64,000 bases of DNA from JAGQWW01 sp041392845 (GCA_041392845.1 JAWKLG010000015.1:1-64000); one strand, 5' to 3'; shown: positions 47,840-57,068, numbered from the stretch's first letter. Notes: generated by a model not told the origin, from the letters alone. Program-made: numbers and translations.

Positions 47840-48208
47840 TCAATTATTAAATTGTCCAAAATGCCATAATATGCCCGAAGGGTCGTGCATGAAAAATTCT
47901 CTTCCCCAATCAAATTCTTTTATCGGTGTAAATCGAACATACTTATATTTATCTTGTAATCCTTTTCCATCAAGTGCTTCCCAACATTTATCTACATCAT
48001 CTACTTCCAGAAAAACCATTGAGTTATCGCACCATTTTTTGACGTAATATTTTTGAAGGTAAAATCCAAGATTTTCATTGACTTTAAAAAGAGACATTTT
48101 TGGAGAAAGTATTACTTCTTCAAAACCTAATTCCTGATAAAACTTTCTGGACTCTTCATAATTCTTAGCTCCAATAAAAGTCCTAATAGTTTTTGCTTGA
48201 AAACTCAT
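47840..48208 (-). CDS. VOC/glyoxalase-fold protein
   Basis: A 122-residue single-domain vicinal oxygen chelate protein (start ATG 48208, overlapping the previous stop by 1 bp). Motifs SFQAKTIRTFIGAKNYEESRKF in the first beta-alpha unit, FLEVDDVDKCW, and HDPSGILWHFGQ at the end are typical of the glyoxalase/bleomycin-resistance group. Metal ligands are only partly evident. It lies inside a metal-resistance operon, so it may bind a metal or metal-related ligand. Exact role unknown. Confidence 0.75.
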   Translation of the reverse strand: MSFQAKTIRTFIGAKNYEESRKFYQELGFEEVILSPKMSLFKVNENLGFYLQKYYVKKWCDNSMVFLEVDDVDKCWEALDGKGLQDKYKYVRFTPIKEFDWGREFFMHDPSGILWHFGQFNN

Positions 48209-48636
48209 TAGCAACAATTTTGATTTAATTGAATAGGAGGACAAGCTACTGTTCCATAGCTACAATAAACACAACAGTCACCCTCTTTGGGCTTTAACAA
48301 AGTGTTACAACTTTTACATTCATAAAAGAATTGGCAGGCATTAGTGGGCATAGTCTCCTTCTTTTGAAATCCGCAATTAGGACAAGTAATAGTAGATTGT
48401 AATTCCACTTGGGTTGATTTTTTCATTACGTTTTTTTTATAAAATTGAAATCCGCCATATAGGAATAATACGATACCCAATAGCATGAAAATTCCGCTGA
48501 ATTGCTCTAAGCCATTTGCAAAGGCTAAAAGACTACTTGCACCACCAAGTCCTATGATAAGTGCAGGCAACCAACAACAACTGGTGGCTATTAAAAAAGC
48601 AATTGAACTTCCGATTATGGATTGTTTAAAATTCAT
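48208..48636 (-). CDS. MerT-like membrane protein, GDCCVxC domain
   Basis: A 142-residue protein. The N-terminal half is MerT-like: three membrane segments with the metal-transport pair SCCWLPAL (about 19-26). The C-terminal half is cysteine-rich with a CPNCGF/CKSC zinc-ribbon and the signature GDCCVYCSYGTVACPPIQ (about 118-135), the GDCCVxC domain found with metal/mercury resistance genes. Both modules suggest handling of a soft metal (Hg, Cd, Zn). It is the second gene of the operon starting at 49249. Confidence 0.85.
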   Translation of the reverse strand: MNFKQSIIGSSIAFLIATSCCWLPALIIGLGGASSLLAFANGLEQFSGIFMLLGIVLFLYGGFQFYKKNVMKKSTQVELQSTITCPNCGFQKKETMPTNACQFFYECKSCNTLLKPKEGDCCVYCSYGTVACPPIQLNQNCC

Positions 48637-48653
48637 TTTCTAAAATTAACAAA

Positions 48654-49249
48654 TTAGAGCCAACGTCTCACTCGTTTTAGGTAGTCTCGATAATTTTCTC
48701 CATGACTTCTTATTAAAAAATCTTCCTCTAATCTTATCTGCGTATTGATACTAACCGTTGAAAGGGAAACAATCAGTAATGTAAAGGCATTCGGAATGAT
48801 AAAAAGCAGACCGACATTGGCAATCATTACACCCAGAAAAATAGGGTTTCTGGAAAAGGAGAATAAGCCTGTGGTTACGAGTTCGGTTTTGTTCTTTTCA
48901 TCAATTCCGATTCGCCAAGAGTTTGCCATTTGAGATTGAGCCACCCAAACCAAAATCAGCGATAGCACCAATAAGCCCCAACCGATATATTTCAAATATC
49001 ATGTTCCAAATACCAAAAAGGTAAAAGGTATTTATACCATTCATTTTTAAAGGCATAGATGAATACGACCACAAATTCTAATAGGGAAATGAAGGTAAAT
49101 ACCTTTCCATTGTAGCCATGAGCATCATCTGTTTTGCTAAAGGTCAAGGGGTTTACACCTGTTCTTTTCCACAGCAGATAAGACCGTAAGAAAAAGACAA
49201 AGAAGAAATAGACCAGTAAAAAGAGGAATAAATACACTTCTGTTCTCAT
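48654..49249 (-). pseudogene. ICMT-like membrane methyltransferase, frameshifted
   Basis: Together the two pieces form one isoprenylcysteine carboxyl methyltransferase-like membrane protein of about 198 residues: MRTEVYLFLFLLVYFFFVFF... in the first frame up to YLEHDI, then KYIGWGLL ... WRIGIDEKNKTELVTTGLFSFSRNPIFLG ... RLEEDFL in the second. At about 48993 the run is ATTT where ATTTT would restore the frame (D-I-L-K-Y). Whether this is a real frameshift, a sequencing error, or two translationally coupled genes is unresolved. These proteins often accompany metal-resistance genes in Bacteroidota; substrate unknown. Confidence 0.75.
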
Positions 49250-49261
49250 TATTTTTTTCTA

Positions 49262-49304
49262 CAAAATTATCGGGATTATCAATGCAATGAAATTGCAAAC
49301 TTAT
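49262..49304 (-). promoter_or_regulatory. Promoter and operator of the ATPase operon
   Basis: Minus-strand TAnnTTTG element TAATTTTG (complement at 49262-49269). 12 bp upstream lies a palindromic operator, TGCAAT-GAA-ATTGCA (49283-49297), extended by AACTTAT to 49304. The operator overlaps the -33 region and the stop codon of the Fur-family gene. It shares 21 of 22 bases with the operator at 55721. Confidence 0.8.
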
Positions 49305-49714
49305 TCCTGACAATCAGGACAAATGCCTTTTATCATCATGGTCATTTCTTTTTGAATGTAGCCTTTCGGTAGTTCCATTTTGGGAATGACCAGACTATCA
49401 ATACAGCTTATCTGTTTGCATTGCTCACATTGAAAATGTGGATGCTGGTCAATATGGTGAATGGGTGTGCAATGTTCATCACAAAGTGCATATTTTACTT
49501 CACCTGTGCCGTTATTGATGCCGTGTATAATTCCTTTTTCCTCAAAAGTTTTGAGAGTGCGGTACATAGTAATTCGGTCAGATTTGGGAAAGGCATTTTC
49601 CAGTTCTATTAAACCAAATGTCCCGTTATTTTGTAAGAAGTATTCCAATAGAAGCTGCCGCATCGGTGTGATGCGGACAGCTTTTTCTTCTAAAATTTTA
49701 TGTGCTTGTTCCAT
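49301..49714 (-). CDS. Fur-family metal-responsive repressor
   Basis: A 137-residue Fur/Zur-type repressor. The winged helix covers about 1-80 (ITPMRQLLLEYF, RITMYRTLKTFEEKGII), then the dimerisation/metal domain with HIDQHPHFQCEQCKQISC and a C-terminal CPDCQE: the two Cys-x2-Cys pairs form the structural zinc site. It is the last gene of the CzcA operon. Two near-identical palindromes, in front of its own operon and of the neighbouring ATPase operon, are good candidates for its target. Metal specificity cannot be read from sequence alone. Confidence 0.9.
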   Translation of the reverse strand: MEQAHKILEEKAVRITPMRQLLLEYFLQNNGTFGLIELENAFPKSDRITMYRTLKTFEEKGIIHGINNGTGEVKYALCDEHCTPIHHIDQHPHFQCEQCKQISCIDSLVIPKMELPKGYIQKEMTMMIKGICPDCQE

Positions 49715-49728
49715 TTTGAAAATATTTA

Positions 49729-50958
49729 TTAATGCTCGTGTGATAATTCTCCAGCTTTCGATTGAGCAAAAACATAATAAGCCCCATTGGTTACGACTTT
49801 CATTCCTGCAGGTATTTGGTCAATCAGTTTGACGGCAGTAAAACCGTTGTCGCTATTACTTGGTATCACTTTGATTTGTTCAAATTTTATTTCATCATCG
49901 GCATTGTCATTGGCAACGTAGATGTAGGAAAAATCACCGTCTTTGATGATTGCCTTTTCGGGCAATGCCTGAACGGTTTGGTCATTGAGCCAAATTTTAG
50001 CTTCCACAAATAATTCCTTGATGAACTTAGGGCGTTTCTTTTCCAAGTGTCCGTGAATGCGTACCGTTTTGTTCTGTGTGTTGAACTCTTTGCCAATAAT
50101 ATATACATCTGCGTCAAACACTTCATTACCCAGAGCGGGTACGGTATAGCTGATTGTCTGTCCTACTTTTACATTGGCTATATCTTTTTCAAAAACATCA
50201 AGCTCTAAATGCAAGTGGTTCTCATCTACAATTTCCAATAATTCCACTTGTGGAGTTACATACATTCCATTGTGCATATTTACAGAAGTAATATAACCAG
50301 ACATAGGCGAAATTATGGCAATGCTTTCGGTGATATTGTCAGGGGTTAAATTTGCTGAGCTTATGCCTAAGTATGCCAACTGTTTAGCAATACCTTTTAA
50401 GGTCGCTGTTTTAACATTCACCTCTGATTGAAGCTGTTGTAGCTTTTTTTCTACCCCTGCATTGGCAGTAACCAATTTTTGTTGCCGAGCCAGTTCCTGA
50501 TTTAAGAAAGTTAGCTCCGATTGCACTTCAAGGTAAATCTGTTGTTTTTGGATAAAATCAGGATTTTCCAAATAGCCAATAACTGCCCCCTTTTTGATAT
50601 AACTGCCTTCCACATATTTTTTGAAACCCCTGATAAATCCGTCTGCTCTGCCACTTACCGCAGCATAAGCATTGGGAGGCAGGTCAAGCGTTCCAGTTGC
50701 CTTAATGAAGTCATTGATTTTGACTTGTGAGAAATCACCGAATTGAATATTCATGGTTTCAATTTGCTCTTTGGTCAGATGAATTTCCCCTTCTGCGTGG
50801 TCTTCGCCGTGTCCATGTCCATCATCTTCGCTATGTTGTTCAGATGCGTGGTCATGGTCGTGTCCGTCACCATCGGCATGGCTATGACCACAAGCAAAAA
50901 AGGTGAGGATTAACGCAAGGCTAAAAAATAGGATGATATATGATTTATTATTTTTCAT
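49729..50958 (-). CDS. RND metal efflux periplasmic adaptor (CzcB type)
   Basis: A 409-residue lipoprotein (lipobox FFAC, C23) with an unusually His/Asp-rich N terminus (GHSHADGDGHDHDHASEQH in about 24-60), which could bind metal. Then comes a membrane-fusion-protein core: DLPPNAYAAVSGRADGFI, a coiled-coil hairpin (about 140-190), ISPMSGYITSV, VGQTISYTVPAL. It links the CzcA pump to the outer-membrane channel. It lies 14 bp after the CzcA-TolC gene and 14 bp before the Fur gene. Confidence 0.9.
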   Translation of the reverse strand: MKNNKSYIILFFSLALILTFFACGHSHADGDGHDHDHASEQHSEDDGHGHGEDHAEGEIHLTKEQIETMNIQFGDFSQVKINDFIKATGTLDLPPNAYAAVSGRADGFIRGFKKYVEGSYIKKGAVIGYLENPDFIQKQQIYLEVQSELTFLNQELARQQKLVTANAGVEKKLQQLQSEVNVKTATLKGIAKQLAYLGISSANLTPDNITESIAIISPMSGYITSVNMHNGMYVTPQVELLEIVDENHLHLELDVFEKDIANVKVGQTISYTVPALGNEVFDADVYIIGKEFNTQNKTVRIHGHLEKKRPKFIKELFVEAKIWLNDQTVQALPEKAIIKDGDFSYIYVANDNADDEIKFEQIKVIPSNSDNGFTAVKLIDQIPAGMKVVTNGAYYVFAQSKAGELSHEH

Positions 50959-50972
50959 TTTATGACTGATTG

Positions 50973-53900
50973 TTAGTTAGTAAAAAATTGATGAAACACC
51001 ACCGCCTTATTGTGTGCCAATACCTGTTCCCAAAAACTAATCTGATTTTTGGCAGCAATATTTAAGGTATTGAGCAATTCGAGATAGGATATTTCCCCCG
51101 CTTCATAGTTGAGGTCAGAAATTCGCACGAGTTCAGGATTGATGATTTCCAACTGTTCCTGATAGTAGTTTGCGCCAGCTTCATACAATTGCATGGCATT
51201 TTCGATAGCCAATAGCTCATGATTGAGCTTTTGCTTTTCTACATCGAGCTTGGTCTTTTGAACCTCTACCTGCAATTCCTGTGCGCTTATCCTTCGTTTA
51301 ATGTGGCTGTTGAAAATCGGAATACTTACCCCCGCCTGTAACCCATGAAGCCAACCACCTTCAAAGTAATTTTGGGTAGCATAACCGATATTAAAATCAG
51401 GCTTTAAATCCGTTTTCATCAGTTCAACATTTGCCTGTTCAATTAGAATATCCTGATTGGCAATTTGTATCTGTAAATTGTTGAGGCTGTCTTTTGAACT
51501 AAAAACCATCATTGCCAGATTATCTGTTGAAGTAACGGACTGGTCAGTATTCAAAATATTGGCTAATTGCTTTTCCAGATTTCCAATTTCCAAAATGGAT
51601 TGATTAAGCAATAAGCGGTATTCATTCAAAGCGGATTGAATGGTCAACTTTTCAATATTATTAGCTGCGCCAACATCCACCCTTACCGTTGCCATTTGAA
51701 AATACTGCTCATAAGTCTGTATCAATTGCTCGTAGAGTTGCCGTAATTCCTTACGTTGTTGCAATTCGAGATAGGTTTGTTTGACCTTCAAAATCAATTC
51801 TCTTTTCGTCAGTTCCTTACCTAAATAACTTTGCTTGACGACTTCATTTTGCAAAGAATTTTGAGCCTTTACAGATGCAGGGTTGGGAATGTTTTGTACT
51901 ACTCCGATTTGGTTTACCCGTTGTCCGTTTTCTCTAAACAATCCATCACCTTGATAGCTGATTTCTGTATCACCAAGTGAGTATGGCAAGTCCTTTAAAC
52001 TTTCCCTTTGCTGAATTTGCAAATCCGCAGCCCGAATAGCAGGGTGATTTTGGACAGCCATTTCTACCGCTTCATCCATTGTTACGGGGCGTTGTTGTGC
52101 TTCGGCAGATAGGCTGAAAAACAAGAGTGGTAGCATGATTATGGCTGCACTTACAGTTGTTGTACCTCCGCCTTTTCGCTCCTGCCACTTAGCCAGCCAG
52201 CTATATAAAATCGGAAGGACGACTAAGGTTAAAAAGGTTGCTGTTATCAATCCGCCAATCACTACCGTAGCCAAAGGTCGCTGTACTTCCGCACCGCCAG
52301 AAGTAGAAAGAGCCATTGGCAAAAAGCCTAATGAAGCGACCGAAGCGGTCAGTAAAACAGGGCGCAAGCGCACACTCGTACCTTTGATAATGCGCTCCCT
52401 GATATTGGTAACGCCTTCTTTTTTCAACTGATTGAGATAGCCAATTAAGACAATCCCGTTTAGAACTGCCACACCAAAAAGGGCTATAAACCCAATACCT
52501 GCGGAAATACTAAATGGCATTCCCCGAAGTTCCAAAGCCCAGATGCCACCAATGGCAGAAAGTGGAATTGCGGTAAAAATCAAAAGTGCCTGTGAAATAC
52601 TGCCAAAGGTGAAGTAAAGCAGAATAAAAATCAGCGCAAGGGCAATCGGTACAGCGACCATCAAACGAGCATTGGCAGCTTGGAGGTTTTCAAACTGACC
52701 GCCATAAGTGAAGTAATAGCCAGCAGGGATTTCCACTTTTGCATCTAATTCTTTTTGGATTTTTCCGACCAATGTTTCAACATCTGTATCACCTACATTG
52801 ACCCCGATTACTATTCTGCGGTTCGTGTTCTCTCTGGAAATTTGCATGGGTGCATCTATTAATTCTACGTTGGCGACTGCTTCCAAAGGTACTTGCGTTC
52901 CATTATCCAAAGTGATGTAAAGGTTTTGCACATCAGCAATCCCGTTGCGGTATTTTTCATCTAATCGTACCACCAAATCAAACCGCTTTTCACCTTCATA
53001 AATCACACCTGCACTTTCCCCTGCAAAGGCACTTCTGACCACTTGGTTTACTTCTTTGACCTGCAAACCATATTGCGCCATTTTATCATATTTGAAATTG
53101 ATGATGATTTGAGGCATCCCGATAGTTTGCTCTACATTGACCGTTCCTACACCGTCAATTTTGGTAATAACACTTTCGGCTTCTTTGGCTTTGTTGTAGA
53201 GCAAATCCAAGTCCTGACCGTACAGCTTAATAGCAATGTCTGCTTTTGAACCCGTCATTAACTCATTGAACCGCAACTGGATAGGTTGGGAAAATTCATA
53301 GCCGACCCCAGGAATAACACTCAACGATTTTTCAATCTTTTCAAACATCTCTTTTCGGTTACTGGCGGATGTCCATTCACTTTTAGGTTTCATCACTAAA
53401 ACATAATCGCCAATCTCAACAGGCATGGGGTCAGTTGGTATCTCGGCTGCACCGATATTGACCACCACATCCTCAATTTCAGGAAAATCTTTAAGTAGTT
53501 TCTTTTGAATAATAGATGCCATTTCAACGCTTTGAGAAAGCGAAGTACCCGCAGGTAAAATTTGCTGCATGGCTAAATCACCTTCTTCCAAAGTGGGGAT
53601 AAATTCGCCCCCCATTCGGCTGAATACGAGCAAGCTAATAGCAAATAAAACAACCGTAGCCAACACGAAAACGGCTTTGAAGCGTAAAGCCAAATTCAAT
53701 ACGGGCGTATAAAGCCTTTGGAAAAAAGCAATGATGCGGTCAGCAATGGTTTTCTTATCAGTAATATTTCTATTAAGAAACAGGGCGGTCATCATGGGGA
53801 CATAAGTCAGAGAAAGGATTAATGCCCCACCGATTGCCAACATGACCGTTTGCGCCATTGGCTTAAACATTTTCCCCTCGATGCCGACCAGAGCAAGAAT

Positions 53901-55280
53901 AGGAATGTAAACCATCAGGATTATGATTTCCCCAAAAGCTGCGGAACTTCTGATTTTTTGGGAAGCCGTTTTTACTTCATTATTCATTTGAGCAGCCGTC
54001 AGTTTTTGTCCTGCAAAATTGACCTGTAAGCGGTGGACAATCGCCTCTACTATTATGACTGCCCCATCTACGATTAGACCAAAATCAATTGCCCCCAAAC
54101 TCATTAGATTGGCGGATATGCCCAACATATTCATCATGGAAACGGCAAACAGCATCGAAAGCGGAATAACCGAAGCCACTATAAGCCCTGCTCTCCAATT
54201 ACCGAGCATTAGCACTAAAATGAAAATGACAATCAAGCCCCCTTCGAGCAGGTTGGTTTTGACAGTTCCGATTGCCGTAGAAACCAGTTTATCCCTAACC
54301 AAATAAGGTTCAATTATCACTCCTTCGGGCAATGATTTTTGAATTTGAATAACCCGTTCTTTTACTCTTTCGGTCACGGCAGCAGAGTTTGCGCCTTTTA
54401 GCATCATTACCCGTCCTCCAACGGCTTCCTCTCCATCCCGTACTAATGCACCATAACGGGGAGCTTTACCAAATTGGACGGTGGCAACATCTTTCACTAA
54501 AATGGGTCTGCCATTGCGGACATCCACGACAATATTTTCTAAATCAGTCAAGGAACGGGCAATGCCATCAGTACGGATGTAGTAAGTATTCGGATTTTTC
54601 TCGATATATGCACCGCCTGTATTCTCGTTGCTATTTTCCAAAGCGGTCAGAATATCGGTAATACTAATTCCTACCGATTTGAGTAGATTAGGATTGACGG
54701 CTACCTCGTATTGTTTGAGAAAGCCACCCATTGTATTGACTTCAACAACTCCCTCAATGCCTGACAATTGGCGTTTGACAATCCAATCCTGAATACTCCG
54801 TAGCTCCATTGGAGGGTATTTATTTTCATAGCCCTCCGCAGGTCGGACGACATATTGATAAATCTCTCCCAAACCCGTAGAAATCGGAGCCATTTCAGGT
54901 GTTCCCAAGCCATCAGGAATATCATCTTCGGCTTCTTTGAGGTATTCCCCCACCAACTGCCGAGCCAAATAAACGTCCATATTTTCCTCAAAAACGACCG
55001 TCACAACGGATAAGCCAAAGCGGGAAATAGAGCGTATCTCAACCAGTTGCTGAATATTTTGCAAAGCCAACTCAACGGGCGTGGTGATGAATTGCTCCAC
55101 TTCCTGCGTTGCCAAAGTCGGCGAAATCGTAATGACCTGCACCTGATTATTGGTAATATCAGGTACGGCATCTATGGGCAATTGACGTAAGGAAAAAGCA
55201 CCCCACAAAATCAAGGCAAGTGTCAATAGCCCTATCACAAACTTATTCTCAATCGAATAAGCGATAATCTTATCAAACAT
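50973..55280 (-). CDS. czcA: CzcA-type RND metal pump fused to TolC channel
   Basis: A 1435-residue fusion. Residues 1 to about 1040 are an RND heavy-metal pump. The membrane relay DFGLIVDGAVIIVE gives D399, D405 and E412, matching the DFGxxVDGAVVxVEN signature of CzcA-type (Zn/Co/Cd/Ni) pumps rather than the Cu-type CusA. From about 1050 (TMDEAVEMAVQNHPAIRAA) to the end it is a TolC/CzcC-type outer-membrane factor with its own hydrophobic, signal-like stretch (IIMLPLLFFSLSAEAQ). So pump and channel are one chain, an arrangement known from Bacteroidota; a proteolytic cut between them is possible. No frameshift in 4.3 kb. Confidence 0.92.
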   Translation of the reverse strand: MFDKIIAYSIENKFVIGLLTLALILWGAFSLRQLPIDAVPDITNNQVQVITISPTLATQEVEQFITTPVELALQNIQQLVEIRSISRFGLSVVTVVFEENMDVYLARQLVGEYLKEAEDDIPDGLGTPEMAPISTGLGEIYQYVVRPAEGYENKYPPMELRSIQDWIVKRQLSGIEGVVEVNTMGGFLKQYEVAVNPNLLKSVGISITDILTALENSNENTGGAYIEKNPNTYYIRTDGIARSLTDLENIVVDVRNGRPILVKDVATVQFGKAPRYGALVRDGEEAVGGRVMMLKGANSAAVTERVKERVIQIQKSLPEGVIIEPYLVRDKLVSTAIGTVKTNLLEGGLIVIFILVLMLGNWRAGLIVASVIPLSMLFAVSMMNMLGISANLMSLGAIDFGLIVDGAVIIVEAIVHRLQVNFAGQKLTAAQMNNEVKTASQKIRSSAAFGEIIILMVYIPILALVGIEGKMFKPMAQTVMLAIGGALILSLTYVPMMTALFLNRNITDKKTIADRIIAFFQRLYTPVLNLALRFKAVFVLATVVLFAISLLVFSRMGGEFIPTLEEGDLAMQQILPAGTSLSQSVEMASIIQKKLLKDFPEIEDVVVNIGAAEIPTDPMPVEIGDYVLVMKPKSEWTSASNRKEMFEKIEKSLSVIPGVGYEFSQPIQLRFNELMTGSKADIAIKLYGQDLDLLYNKAKEAESVITKIDGVGTVNVEQTIGMPQIIINFKYDKMAQYGLQVKEVNQVVRSAFAGESAGVIYEGEKRFDLVVRLDEKYRNGIADVQNLYITLDNGTQVPLEAVANVELIDAPMQISRENTNRRIVIGVNVGDTDVETLVGKIQKELDAKVEIPAGYYFTYGGQFENLQAANARLMVAVPIALALIFILLYFTFGSISQALLIFTAIPLSAIGGIWALELRGMPFSISAGIGFIALFGVAVLNGIVLIGYLNQLKKEGVTNIRERIIKGTSVRLRPVLLTASVASLGFLPMALSTSGGAEVQRPLATVVIGGLITATFLTLVVLPILYSWLAKWQERKGGGTTTVSAAIIMLPLLFFSLSAEAQQRPVTMDEAVEMAVQNHPAIRAADLQIQQRESLKDLPYSLGDTEISYQGDGLFRENGQRVNQIGVVQNIPNPASVKAQNSLQNEVVKQSYLGKELTKRELILKVKQTYLELQQRKELRQLYEQLIQTYEQYFQMATVRVDVGAANNIEKLTIQSALNEYRLLLNQSILEIGNLEKQLANILNTDQSVTSTDNLAMMVFSSKDSLNNLQIQIANQDILIEQANVELMKTDLKPDFNIGYATQNYFEGGWLHGLQAGVSIPIFNSHIKRRISAQELQVEVQKTKLDVEKQKLNHELLAIENAMQLYEAGANYYQEQLEIINPELVRISDLNYEAGEISYLELLNTLNIAAKNQISFWEQVLAHNKAVVFHQFFTN

Positions 55281-55350
55281 ATTGAAATTAAAAATTTAGT
55301 TAAACCAAGAAATACGAATGGTGTGGGCGTAGTTATCCCACGAATATTGG

Positions 55351-55692
55351 TTAACTAAATCTTGGCGGTTGCCAAATAGAGGTAAGAAATCCCGAAGAAT
55401 AAAAATTGGATTTGAAGGAAGGAAGTTTTTGGTAAATTAGAGTAAAATAGCCACTCGTGAAACTTGCATTTGCAGGAATACTTGTTGTGATGGAGCAACA
55501 ACGGCAAACACAGAATGGAGTACAAGTATCGTCGCCACATCCGTTTGAATGTTGCTCATGGTCAGATACATGCTGATGCTCTACTCCCATAAAGTGGTTA
55601 ACTATTTCCACAATACCACCGCCACCATCGCCGCAAGGAATAAGCGACAAAGCAATCATATAGATGGTTAATATGTGAGTAGCTATTTTCAT
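55351..55692 (-). CDS. DUF6660-type cysteine-rich exported protein
   Basis: A 113-residue protein (start ATG 55692) with an N-terminal hydrophobic segment, His/Cys-rich middle (GVEHQHVSDHEQHSNGCGDD, then CTPFCVCRCC) and C-terminal SIWQPPRFS, matching the DUF6660 pattern I know from the head of Bacteroidota metal-efflux operons. It may chelate or sense metal in the periplasm; function unproven. It is the first gene of the operon, 28 bp after the operator, and 70 bp before the pump gene. Confidence 0.75.
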   Translation of the reverse strand: MKIATHILTIYMIALSLIPCGDGGGGIVEIVNHFMGVEHQHVSDHEQHSNGCGDDTCTPFCVCRCCSITTSIPANASFTSGYFTLIYQKLPSFKSNFYSSGFLTSIWQPPRFS

Positions 55693-55699
55693 TAAGTTG

Positions 55700-55742
55700 C
55701 AAAAATAGACATATTTGATATGCAATGCAATTGCAAACTTAT
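55700..55742 (-). promoter_or_regulatory. Promoter and operator of the CzcA operon
   Basis: Minus-strand TAnnTTTG element TATTTTTG (complement at 55700-55707). 12 bp upstream lies the palindrome TGCAAT-GCA-ATTGCA (55721-55735), extended by AACTTAT to 55742. Same spacing and 21 of 22 identical bases as the operator at 49283-49304. Confidence 0.8.
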
Positions 55743-55950
55743 CCGCAAAGTTTTAATGCTGTTATTATTTAAGGTAAGAAATAGGGAAAAACTTTATTTG
55801 TTGTACCTATGTTGTACCCATCGAACTTTTGAAGGTTTAAAATAGATGCTAAAACTCATCAAAAAATCATATTGATTTTCGATTCAAAAAAGCTCTAAAA
55901 CAAAAAAATCAAGTCGCTAATCTTGGCTTAAATCATTGATTATCAATGTG

Positions 55951-56034
55951 TACCGAAGGAGGGACTCGAACTCTCACGCTCTTGCGAGCATTGGATTTTG
56001 AATCCAACGTGTCTACCAATTCCACCACTTCGGC
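55951..56034 (-). tRNA. tRNA-Leu (anticodon CAA)
   Basis: An 84-nt class II tRNA: acceptor GCCGAAG/CTTCGGT (first pair G-U) with discriminator A, anticodon loop TTCAAAA giving CAA, a variable arm of TGCTCGCAAGAGCGT type, and T loop TTCGAGT. It reads UUG. Its 3' end faces the metal-resistance segment; its 5' end is 12 bp from the hypE start. Confidence 0.95.
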
Positions 56035-56046
56035 ATTGTAAAATTT

Positions 56047-57068
56047 ATGTCAAAAAACTGGATTTTGAATTTATCACTTTGGGGCATGGTAGTGGTGGAC
56101 TACTAACTCACAGACTTTTAGATGCCGGCGTTTTTAAGCTGCTGGAAAATGAGTATCTCAATGAACATCACGATGGTGCCTTCTTAGAATTATCAGGCAG
56201 ACATGCCTTTACGACAGATAGTTTTGTGATAAATCCCATTTTTTTCCCAGGAGGAAATATTGGCGAACTGGCAGTAAATGGAACTGTGAATGATCTGGCT
56301 ATGTGTGGAGCAATTCCAGAATACCTCTCCCTTGGATTCATTATTGAAGAAGGAATGTCAATGGATGATCTGTGGGAAGTTATCCTAGGAATAAAAACTG
56401 CTGCCATGAAAGCAGGAGTCAAAATAGTTACAGGTGATACAAAGGTTGTTGAAAAGGGAAAGGCAGATAAAATTTTCATCAATACTACCGGTGTAGGAAA
56501 ACTACATCCATTTGCAGAAATCAATCAATCGAGAATTAAGAAAGGGGACAAAGTAATAGTGAGTGGTGAAATAGCCACCCATGGCATGGCAATTATGTCG
56601 GTAAGAGAAGGACTTGAATTTGAATCAGAGATTCAATCGGATAGCGCCGCCTTGAACCACCAGGTTAAAAAATTATTGGATGAGTTGGGCCAAAATATTC
56701 ATTTCCTTAGGGATCCAACCCGGGGAGGAGTGGCAACCACTTTAAATGAAATTGCCAAACAGGGAAATATTGGTATCAAAATAAATCAGGCTGATTTACC
56801 CATAGATGAACAAGTAGATGGCGCATGTGAAATGCTAGGATTGGATCCATTGTATGTAGCTAATGAAGGAAAGTTCCTTTGTTTTGTAGAAAATGAATAT
56901 GCTGATAAAGCCCTTGAAATTTTAAGGCAAAATGAGTTGGGTTCAAAAGCTGCTATAATTGGAGAAGTCACCGAAGAACATCCAGGACAAGTCATTCTAA
57001 AAAGCAGGATTGGTGGAAAAAGAGTCGTGAATATGCTCCCGGGAGAACAACTTCCAAGGATTTGTTAG
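56047..57068 (+). CDS. hypE: Hydrogenase maturation factor HypE
   Basis: About 340 residues, PurM-like fold. HypE dehydrates the thiocarbamate on its C-terminal cysteine to form the cyanide ligand of [NiFe]-hydrogenase. Diagnostic: LGHGSGGLLTHRLL, FTTDSFVINPIFFPGGNIGELA, GDTKVVEKG, RDPTRGGVATTLNEIA and the C-terminal PRIC with the carbamoylated Cys. No in-frame start lies before the conserved region; ATG 56047 reads MSKNW in frame, but one extra A in the A6 run at 56052-56057 would give MSKKLDFEF. A 1-base deletion or sequencing error there is likely. It belongs with HyaD and HyaC at 43.8-45.0 kb. Confidence 0.9.

Noticed and set aside
55998..56046. HypE start at TTG 55998
   Set aside because: It lies inside tRNA-Leu, and the extra residues have no family support.
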